Positions 6,492-12,454 of a DNA stretch of 12,454 bases are shown here, piece after piece. The position numbers and the translations under genes were made by a program. Where the stretch lies: the NCBI RefSeq assembly GCF_000499385.1, contig NW_013651817.1:1-12454 (forward strand). Reading direction: 5' to 3'. Position 1 is the stretch's first letter. Each line of letters opens with the position of its first letter. This DNA is from Eimeria necatrix. Its lineage: Eukaryota; Apicomplexa; Conoidasida; Eucoccidiorida; Eimeriidae. The notes beneath the pieces were generated by a model that worked only from the letters and a program-made list of their open reading frames with translations, had not been told where the DNA came from and ran no database searches.

Positions 6492-7912
6492 CGGAGGCAG
6501 CAGCAAGGAGGGCATTGAGTGCACTAATGAAATTAAATGGCTACTAATTTAAACACTTAGTTCTTTAATTCAGTTTAAAAATAAATTTAATTAATTAATT
6601 CAATTAATTGAAACAATTTAATTAATTAATTTCAATTAATTAATTCAAATTAATTAATTAATTAATTCAAGTTAATTAATTAATTAACTAGAAAACAAAT
6701 ACATAGACAGCTGCTTCAAAAGCTGCTGCGCTGCGTTACAGACCCAGCAACCCTAAACCCTAAACCCCAAACCCTAAACCCTAAACCCTAAACCCCAAAC
6801 CCTAAACCCTAAACCCTAAAACCTCTACACCGCCCGATTCCCAGCTCCCGCCCCCTAGGTCCCAAACCCTAAACCCTAAACCCTAAACCCTAAACCCTAA
6901 ACCCTAGCCTCTGCCTCCGCACGCCCACCCCCAAACCCCAAACCCCAAACCCTAAACCCTAAACCCTAAACCCTACTTTCCCGGAGAGCACGAGGAAGCC
7001 GAGGCTGTCGAGGGGGTCTGGAACAGTGTTGGGGGTTTTGCTGAGGGACCTGAAGTCCAGGGAAACCCTAAACCCTCCGGTGGTTTCTGCAATTTGGTGC
7101 TGCAGCTGCTGAGGGTTTAGCTGCCCCGCCCCCGTCTCCAGCAGCAGCCGCCCCAGCAGCCGCAGCAGCGGCAGCTGCTGCAGCGCAACAGCAGCAGCAG
7201 CAAAATAAACCTCCGCGTACAAAACCCCCCGCGTTTGCAGCTCGTGCGAAACCACCCCAACTCCTTCCACGGGAAAGCAAGAAGACGGGATTTCGTTCTT
7301 CGCCTGCGCGCACACACACGGCTAGCTAGCTAGCTAGCTAGCTAGCTGGCTAGCTGGCGGGCTAGCTGGCGGGCTGGCGGGCTGGCTGGCGGGCTAGCTG
7401 GCTGGCTAGCTGGCTAGCTGCGGCTAGCTGGCTGGCTAGCTAGCCACGCAGCCAGACAAGCGACAGCTAGCTAGCTAGCTAGCTAGCTAGCTGGCTGGCT
7501 AGCCAGCTCCGCAGCTAGCCAACAACAGCTAGCTAGCTGGCTAGCTAGCCACGCAGCTAGCCAAGCAACAGCTAGCTACCTAGCCACGCAGCTAGCCAAA
7601 CTACAGCTAGTTGGCTAGCTAGCTAGCTAGCCAAGCAACAACTAGCTAGCTAGCTAGCCAAACAACAGCCAGCTTGCTAGCTAGCTACCTAGCCAAAGAG
7701 CTAACTAACAAACAGCTACCTAGCCAGCAGGCTAGCTAGCCAAACAGCCAGATGAACAAACAGCTAGCTAGCTAGCTAAGGAGCTAGCTAGCCAAACAGC
7801 TACCTAGGTAGATAGCTGGCTAGCTGGACGGACGGCTAGCTCGCTGAACTGCTGGCTGGGTAAACAGCTAGCTAGCTGGATGGCTGGGTTGTAGAGCAGC
7901 AGCAGCAGCATT

Positions 7913-7957
<45 letters not shown>

Positions 7958-8708
7958 AGCAGCAGCAACAGCAGCAGCAACAGCAGCAGCAGCAGCAGGC
8001 TTGCCTCCGCGACGTCTTCAAGGCTAAGGATCGGCAGCGACTTCAGAGCCTCTTCAGAGTCCTCCGACAGCTGCAGCAAACACCCACGATGCCTCTTGCA
8101 GCTAGCTAGCTAGCTAGCTAGCTGGCTAGCTAGCTAGCTAGCTAGCTAGATATGTAGCTAGCTAGCTAGCTAGCGAGCTAGCTAGCTAGCTAGCTAGTTA
8201 GATAGAAAGACAGCTCGCTAGCTAGCTAGCTTAATAGATATGTAGCTAGCTAGTTAGTCAGCTGCAGGGCCGGGCAACTAGCCGGCCAGCTAGCCAGTTA
8301 GCCAGCTAGCTAGCTAGCTAGCCAGCTAGCTGGCTAGAGAGCCAGCAAGCTACCCGATACAGCTACTTAGGCAGCTACCAAGAGCCACCTAGCTAGCTAG
8401 CTAGCTAGCTGGCTAGCTGACTAGCTAGCCAGCCCCACAGCTAGCAAGCCAGACAGCTAGCTAGCCACATGGCTAGCTAGCCAGCCGTCCAGCCAGGCAG
8501 CTAGCTAGCTAGCTAGCTAGCTAGCTGCCGACCTGTCTCTGCTTGAGGGCAATCTGGTCCGAAAGAATGTTTTCGACAAGAGCTGGAGTTAATTCGTTTT
8601 GGATTTTTTGAAGTTTTTTTTTTTCTTCTGCTGCTTCTCGAGCTTCCATTTCGGGGTCTCCATACAGCCGCAAAGTCACGCGGTGCGGGTTCTCCAGCAG
8701 GTACCTGC

Positions 8709-8759
<51 letters not shown>

Positions 8760-8890
8760 GCAGGAGGTGCAGCAGGTGCGGTAGGAGCGATGCAGCAGCA
8801 ACAGGTGCAGCAGCAGCAGCAGCAGGAATTGCAGCAGTGGTTGTAGCACCAGCAGTAGTAATAGTAATAGCAGCAGCAGCAGCAGCAGCA

Positions 8891-8932
<42 letters not shown>

Positions 8933-10805
8933 CTAAAGGTGTTTAGTTCGTTTAGCTTCAGAAGACAAAACAGACAAAAATCCCAGAAAAGAAATTAGAA
9001 AAAGAGAAGAAAACAAACATAAACAAATAAATAAATAATTAATTAATTAATATGTAAATAAACAAACAAACAAATAAATAAATAAATTAATAAATTAAAC
9101 AAAGAAGCGAACAAACAAAAACATAATATAACAAATAAAACAAATAAATAAAACAAACAAAACGAATAAATAAAACAAATAATAAAACAAATAAATAAAA
9201 CAAACAAATAAATAAATCAAATTAAATTAAATTAAATTAAATTAATAATTGAATAAATTAAATTAAATCAAATTAAATTAAATTAATGCATAATTCGGAC
9301 TTTTGGATAAGGCTTTGGCAGATACCTTCTCTAAAACAAATACATCAAATCAAATCAAATAAACAAATAATTAATTAAATTGAATCAATTAATTAATTAA
9401 ATCAAATAATTAAATTAATTAATTAAATAATTAAATTAAATTAAATTAAATTAAATTAAATTAAATTAAATTAAATTAAATTAATTAAGTTCGGACTTTT
9501 TAATCAGGTTTTGGAAAAGATCTTCTTCTTTTTGCATTCTTTCGCGAAGTTCTTTCAAAGGAGCAGCAAAAGATATCGCAGCTATTGGGTCCTGCAAATA
9601 ATAAAAAATAAATAAATAAATAATAAATAAATAAATAAATAAATAAATAAATGGATTAATAAATAAATAAACAAATACATAGATAAATAAATAGATAAAT
9701 AAATAAATAATGAATGAATAATTAATAAACAGATAATTTAAATTAAATAAATAGATTAACCAATTAACGAGTAAGTAAACAAAATATTAATTAATTATTT
9801 AATTTAATTTGATTTAATTTAATTTAATTTAATTTAATTAAATAATTCACTCTGTCGTATTTGCTGCAGTGTCCATACAGAGAATGAAGACAAATCGTTT
9901 AGAAAGGATAAACAACAAAAACACTCCAATTATTAAATCAAATTATTTAATTTAATTTAATTAATTAAACTAATTTAATTTAATTTAATTTAACTTAATT
10001 TAATTAAAATAAATAAATTAAATTAAATTAAATTAAATTAATTAATTCACTTTGTCGTAATTCGCTTCCGTGTCCATATCGAAAACGAGGCCAAATTATT
10101 TAAAGAAAAAAACTACAAAAGCACTTCAACTAAACTAAACTGATTAATTTAAATTAATTAAATTAATTAAATTAATTAAATTAATTAAATTAATTAAGTT
10201 AATTAATTAATTAAACTAATTGATTTAATTAATTAATTTAATTAATTAATTAAATTACTCTGTCATAATTTGCTTCCGTATCCATGTCGAGAATGAGACA
10301 ACAAAAGCACTTCAATTAAACTGAACTGATTAATTTAAACTAATTAAATTAAATTATTTAATTTAATTTAATTAGTTAAATTAATTAATTAATTTAATTA
10401 ATTAATTTAATTAATTAATTTAATTAATTAATTAATTTAATTACTCTGTCGTAATTTGCTTCCGTGTCCATGTCGAGAATAAGGCTAAGTCCTCTCGGGA
10501 AAGTGCCGGTGTTTAATTCTCTCAAACTAAACTCCAAAGTGTTGGCAGCAGCAGCAGCAGCAGCAGCAGGAAATCCTGTCTCCGCCAGCTGCTGCAGACA
10601 CTGCAGCACCACGGCCTCCACTTCTGCTGCTGCGCCCTCTCGCTGCGCCACTCCTGCAGCAGCAGCAGCAGCAGCAGCGCATTGTTATTATTAGCAGCAG
10701 CAGAAACAGATTCTGCTGCAGCAGCAGCAGCAGCTGTAGAAGCAGCAGAACCAGCAGCAATAGCAGCAGCAGCAGCAGTGGCATTGATACCAGCAGCAGC
10801 AGCAC

Positions 10806-10837
<32 letters not shown>

Positions 10838-10963
10838 CATTGTTATTATTAGCAGCAACAGAAACAGATTCTGCTGCAGCAGCAGCAGCTGCTGCAGAAG
10901 CAGCAGAACAAGCAGCAGTAGCAGCAGCAGCAGCAGTGGCATTGATACCAGCAGCAGCAGCAC

Positions 10964-10997
<34 letters not shown>

Positions 10998-12386
10998 GAG
11001 AGAGGAAGCAGCAAAGAAAGACCAAAAGGAGTCAAGGAGACAAAAGGGACACAACAGAAAAAAGAAACTGGAAAACGAAAAAAGGGGAAAAAAAGAAATT
11101 AAAAAATAAAAACAAAAAAAGATAAAAAGATCAAATAAAAAGAAAGTAAAAGGCAGAAAATAAAATACAAAAGGATATAAAAAGGGGACAAAAAAAAGAC
11201 AAAAAAGAAACAAAAAAGAAGCAAAACAGGGACATAAAAAGTGAAACAAAAAGGAAACAAACAGGAAATAAAAAAGAAATTAAAAAGAAATAAAAAGCAA
11301 ACAAAAAGAAACAAACAAGAAATAAAAAAGAAATAAAAAAGAGATAAAAAAGAAGTAAAAAAAAGAGGAAATAAAAAGGAAATGAAAAGGACAAAAAGCC
11401 AAAGAAATGCAAAAAGGCTCCCAAAAGCTCCAAAAAAACGCAAAAGAATTTTTAAAAAGCTTTTAACAACTTTTAAAAACTTTTTAAAACTCTGCAGAAG
11501 AATAGAACTCTTCTGGAGCTCCAGAAAGCCCCAAAAAGCTCCAAAAAGGATAAAAAGAAATAAAAAGAATTTGAAAAAACAAAAAGAGAGAAAGGAGACA
11601 AAATGGCAGATAAAGGCCCCCAGAGACTCCAAAAGGCTCGGAAAAAAGCGCGGAAGAATTTTAAAAAGATTTAAAATCATTTTAAAAAACCATTTCTTTC
11701 AAAGAGCTGCAAAAAGGCGCAGAAAGAATAAATTTGAGTCGCCAGATCTTTCAAAGAGATGCAAAAAGGTGCAGAAAGAACCAAAAAAGAGCAAAAGAGG
11801 CCAAAAGGAGTCCAAAAGAACCCAAAAAAAGACTCAAAAGATGGCCAAAGTCCCTCCCAACAAAGAGTTTCAAAAGAACTTCAAAAGAACTTCAAAAGAA
11901 CTTCAAAAGAACTTCAAAAGATTTCAAAAAAGCTTCAAAAAAGCTTCAAAAAAGCTTCAAAAAAGCTTCAAAAAAGCTTCAAAAGACTTCTAAAAGCTTC
12001 AAAAGAACTTCAAAAGAGCTTAAAAAGAGGGCGAAAGGCAAAAAGGCACAGCGAAATGGAGGCAGTTTGTCGATGCGGAAAAGTGTCGCAAAAAGTGGAA
12101 AAAGAAGCCCGAAAAGCGGAAAAAAAGGCGCAAAGGAGAAGAAAAGAAGGCGCAGCAGACTAAGGGATGAACAGAGCTCGAAAAGAGCTGCGGAAAGCTG
12201 CAAAAAGCTGCGAAAAAGAAGAAAAACTGACCCTTGAGGCCCGCGGAAAAAGTGGCGTACTTCAAATCCAGACTGAGACCCCCGCCCACCACCGCGCGCC
12301 CCAAATGGCTGTCGGCCAGCGCCTTATAAAGCGGGCTGGCGGGAGTGCCCAGCAGCAGGTAAGAAAGGGCCTGCAGCGCGAGCTTC

Positions 12387-12454
<68 letters not shown>
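4447..12454 (-). CDS. M16C zinc metallopeptidase, falcilysin / presequence-protease family (N-terminus outside window)
   Basis: Nine exons on the minus strand: 12454-12232 (cut at the edge), 10653-10445, 9591-9497, 8704-8533, 8070-8005, 7303-6977, 6441-6097, 5338-4934, 4674-4447. Joined they give 2070 nt, 689 residues plus TAA, with phase matching at all eight introns. Order and motifs follow PreP/PITRM1/falcilysin: LLLGTPASPLYKAL; NTLEFSLRELNTGTFPRGL; linker with NPHRVTL; GVLYAEVYF and RLLLETG; VNYVG; REQGGAYG and SYRDP. The family cleaves transit peptides in mitochondria and plastids; falcilysin acts in apicoplast and food vacuole. The two-domain C-terminal half forms the closed chamber, and REQGGAYG carries the conserved Arg and Tyr (window residues 517 and 523) that bind substrate. 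The zinc motif lies upstream of the window. Known members have about 1000-1200 residues, so roughly 400 are missing from view. Odd points: poly-Ser, poly-Ala and repeat insertions; a missing conserved stretch between exons 6 and 7; one GC-AG intron. Which organelle it serves cannot be told here. Confidence 0.93.
4675..4933 (-). repeat. CAG/CTG arrays in protease intron 8
   Basis: Intron of 259 nt with CAG arrays at about 4732-4764 and 4830-4848 and a CTG array at about 4879-4928 on the plus strand, i.e. facing arrays able to pair in the transcript. No coding seen. Confidence 0.7.
4934..5338 (-). CDS. M16C protease, exon 8 (C-terminal M16 domain)
   Basis: 135 codons: VNYVGLGGRVWGVG, SSQHLWGLVREQGGAYGSSL, GFYSFVSYRDPLLQQTLRVY, KAVLAFLREVDFPLPNDKKG and RHKFRQQ. 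VNYVG, RE-GGAYG, SYRDP and the DFPLP-DKKG loop are all diagnostic. Arg 5225-5227 and Tyr 5207-5209 are the substrate-binding pair. Acceptor GCATGCATGCGCAG; donor CAG|GTCTGC, phase 0. Confidence 0.95.
5360..5697 (-). repeat. TTTG/TTTA tetranucleotide array in protease intron 7
   Basis: About 340 bases of mixed TTTG and TTTA tetramers (plus-strand reading), with no non-repeat islands. Purely simple sequence; the open frames across it (Leu/Phe/Cys/Tyr runs) are artefacts. Confidence 0.85.
5850..6090 (-). repeat. CAG array and CAGCACAT repeats at the 5' end of protease intron 7
   Basis: CAG array 6006-6089 preceded by imperfect AGCAGCACATC repeats (about 5930-5990) and shorter CAG/CTG runs from 5859. 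The array begins six bases from the donor GTATTT at 6096. Confidence 0.8.
6097..6441 (-). CDS. M16C protease, exon 7
   Basis: 115 codons: AETDWPSLAAELESLRSKLL, QRENTLVNLTGDSSSL, LEALRGLLGGLPVGS, a poly-Ala run of twelve, then NTETMLSTPFGQRGFDRKQF and REALLVPTK. Matches DEDW-GIS-SLE-IR-SLL-RNG-IVNMT and the VPTQ|VNYVG junction. Donor AAG|GTATTT. The 5' limit is open: acceptor CTGCAG at 6442, or TTTCATTAG ending at 6524, which would add a poly-Leu stretch (6523-6442). Confidence 0.88.
6442..6750 (-). repeat. CAG array and TTAA-type repeats in protease intron 6
   Basis: CAG array 6445-6490 directly at the acceptor, then a TTAATTAA/CAATTAATT-rich stretch (about 6580-6690). No similarity to the missing M16C segment was seen in either strand. 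Confidence 0.7.
6751..6975 (-). repeat. Telomere-type arrays (AAACCCT on plus strand) in protease intron 6
   Basis: Three arrays, 6751-6821, 6862-6906 and 6930-6975, separated by C-rich spacers. On the transcribed (minus) strand they read TTTAGGG, the same sense as in the plus-strand gene. The last array abuts the donor AAA|GTAGGG. Confidence 0.85.
6977..7303 (-). CDS. M16C protease, exon 6 (third M16 domain)
   Basis: 109 codons, phase 0 at both ends: AKNEIPSSCF, SHELQTRGVLYAEVYF, LLRLLGRLLLETGAGQL, ETTGGFRVSLDF and LGFLVLSGK. HEL-T-GVLY-EVYF, LLLE-G and TGG are family hallmarks. Acceptor GTGTGTGCGCGCAG; donor AAA|GTAGGG lies directly at a telomere-type array. GGGTTTAGGGTT inside the exon (7063-7078 region) is itself a telomere-like heptamer pair encoding GFRV. 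Confidence 0.93.
7321..7885 (-). repeat. GCTA/CTAG tetranucleotide array in protease intron 5
   Basis: Self-complementary GCTAGCTA tetramers with GGCTGGCT variants and short CACGCAGCCAG/AAACAGCCAG-like interruptions. Almost the whole intron outside the CAG block (7895-7998) is this repeat. Confidence 0.85.
8005..8070 (-). CDS. M16C protease, exon 5 (22 codons), GC donor
   Basis: Reads LSEDSEEALKSLPILSLEDV-AE, matching the family's PPEAL-..-PSL-L-DIPKE segment that opens the third M16 domain. Acceptor GTTTGCTGCAG. The best donor is GAG|GCAAGC (8005/8004), a GC-AG intron in phase 0. It makes the spacing to the next exon equal to that of plant PreP. The open frame otherwise runs into a CTG-encoded poly-Leu stretch. 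Confidence 0.85.
8099..8526 (-). repeat. GCTA/CTAG tetranucleotide array in protease intron 4
   Basis: Same tetramer family as in intron 5, on the other side of the 66-nt exon 5. Some units decay to GCTAGATA and GCTGGCTA. The array fills nearly all of the intron 8071-8532. Confidence 0.85.
8533..8704 (-). CDS. M16C protease, exon 4 (helical linker)
   Basis: One base plus 57 codons: YLLENPHRVTLRLYGDPEME, AREAAEEKKKLQKIQ, then LTPALVENILSDQIALKQRQ. Matches the NPHRVT...DPE...REEAAEKE coiled linker of PreP. Acceptor CTGCTGCGCAG follows a CTG array; donor CAG|GTCGGC at 8533/8532, phase 0. Confidence 0.93.
8709..8933 (-). repeat. CAG arrays at the 3' end of protease intron 3
   Basis: Plus-strand CAG arrays at about 8709-8757 and 8870-8932, with CAG/GTAG-rich sequence between. 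On the transcribed strand they are CTG runs leading into the exon 4 acceptor. Confidence 0.8.
8990..9490 (-). repeat. AAAT/AATTA repeats in protease intron 3, with a copy of the exon 3 end
   Basis: AAAC/AAAT tetramers pass into AATTA pentamers. At 9293-9334 lies a diverged ~42-base copy of the exon 3 3' end and donor (compare 9490-9531), including TTCGGACTTTT and CTTTGGCAGAT versus TTTTGGAAAAGAT. It is not bounded by an acceptor, so it is not an exon. Confidence 0.75.
9497..9591 (-). CDS. M16C protease, exon 3 (helical linker)
   Basis: 31 codons plus two bases: DPIAAISFAAPLKELRERMQ then KEEDLFQNLIK. Acceptor TTATTTGCAG, donor AAAAA|GTCCGA. The split codon AA+G gives lysine, rebuilding the family's LI-K-YLL-NPHRV across the next junction. 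Too short to show as a long open frame; identified by similarity and phase. Confidence 0.9.
9598..10444 (-). repeat. ~200-bp tandem repeat in protease intron 2 carrying decayed exon 2 ends
   Basis: Copies of the exon 2 3' end plus donor lie at about 9847-9890, 10047-10092 and 10255-10297; the real one is at 10441-10490. Each is set in AATTA/TTAATTAA repeats; spacing is 200, 208 and 186 bases. The first third (9600-9780) is AAAT/AATA tetramer repeat. Confidence 0.8.
10445..10653 (-). CDS. M16C protease, exon 2
   Basis: Acceptor is a CTG run ending CTGCAG (10654-10659). It reads VAQREGAAAEVEAVVLQCLQ, a poly-Ala run of eight, then NTLEFSLRELNTGTFPRGL and ends NYDR|GTAATT, phase 0. NTIEFSLRE-NTG-FPRGLS is strongly conserved in PreP proteins. 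The Ala run replaces a helix at unchanged length. Confidence 0.93.
10677..10995 (-). repeat. 158-bp tandem duplication of a CAG-rich unit in protease intron 1
   Basis: A unit starting GCGCATTGTTATTATTAGCA at 10677 recurs at 10835, with near-identical order of interruptions (CAGAAACAGATTCTGCTGCA, GTGGCATTGATACCAGCAGC). The second copy ends in a CAG run at about 10995. Alanine-rich open frames across it are artefacts of the repeat. Confidence 0.8.
11000..12225 (-). repeat. Polypurine tract with 11-bp minisatellite in protease intron 1
   Basis: About 1.2 kb in which the plus strand is mostly A and G, so the transcribed strand is C/T-rich. At about 11878-12020 an 11-base unit recurs (CTTCAAAAGAA, then CTTCAAAAAAG). 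The Lys-rich plus-strand open frames have no family signal. Outside these repeats I see nothing in this part of the intron. Confidence 0.75.
12232..12454 (-). CDS. M16C protease, first visible exon (partial)
   Basis: Starts at the edge with a 22-codon AGC run (poly-Ser), then EKLALQALSYLLLGTPASPL and a GGGLSLDLKYATFSAGLK stretch. This matches the second M16 domain around the family motif LGTPASPL. It ends AAGG|GTCAGT at 12232/12231, phase 1; the G joins GA of the next exon to give glycine, restoring the family's LKGV. Confidence 0.9.

Noticed and set aside
7321..8526. CRISPR-like or satellite array
   Set aside because: Units are plain tetranucleotides without regular repeat-spacer structure, and lie inside introns of a eukaryotic gene.
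9847..10297. The exon 2-end copies as alternative exons
   Set aside because: None has an AG acceptor at a sensible distance, and frames have drifted. Better explained as decayed duplications.
10840..11109. Ala-rich plus-strand frame across the 158-bp duplication
   Set aside because: Repeat-derived, antisense to the protease intron, no start context or homology.
10527..11680. Long Phe/Leu-rich minus-strand open frames
   Set aside because: Reverse reading of the purine tract and CAG repeat. The genuine exon (10653-10445) uses another frame.
11382..12237. Lys-rich plus-strand open frames
   Set aside because: Products of the polypurine tract and its 11-base repeat. The region is intron 1 of the protease by phase-matched flanking exons.

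Overview
The window looks like a repeat-rich stretch of an Eimeria-type coccidian genome (Apicomplexa), most like E. tenella. The signs are dense CAG/CTG triplet arrays that become homopolymeric amino-acid runs in exons, many interstitial TTTAGGG (telomere-type) heptamer arrays, and small exons separated by simple-repeat introns. The species call is inference. Almost all long open frames are translations of CAG, TTTA, TGCA or purine repeats, not genes. The genes appear only when short exons are joined across repeats, using splice sites, intron phase and protein similarity.

Two convergent protein genes can be supported. (1) Positions ~156-2483, plus strand: a proposed ten-exon gene, cut at the left edge, for a multi-pass membrane protein of at least 330 residues that I do not recognise. 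Six of its nine introns start inside or directly at a telomere-type repeat array. The chosen exons keep one open frame from 158 to the stop at 2481-2483. (2) Positions 4447-12454, minus strand: nine exons of an M16C zinc metallopeptidase (falcilysin / presequence protease PreP / PITRM1 family), running off the right edge. Its 689 visible residues cover the second M16 domain, the helical linker, and the two C-terminal M16 domains with the substrate-binding Arg/Tyr pair. The N-terminal domain with the zinc motif lies beyond 12454. Family similarity identifies eight of the nine exons directly, and reading phase matches at every junction.

Layout: 1-2483 membrane-protein gene with telomere-repeat introns; 2484-4446 convergent intergenic region with perfect GGTGTACGTACACC palindromes, a TGCATGCA array, TTA/TTTA arrays and a 23-bp minisatellite; 4447-12454 the protease gene. 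Its introns each carry their own repeat type: TTTG/TTTA plus CAG (5339-6096), telomere heptamers plus TTAA (6442-6976), GCTA tetramers (7304-8004 and 8071-8532), AATTA-type repeats (8705-9496 and 9592-10444), and CAG blocks plus a long polypurine tract (10654-12231).

The most notable points are telomere-type repeats supplying 5' splice sites in both genes, CTG arrays supplying 3' splice sites, decayed tandem copies of exon 3' ends inside two introns, a likely GC-AG intron, and a stretch of conserved M16C sequence missing between two adjacent exons. I see no rRNA, tRNA, CRISPR array or transposon coding sequence.
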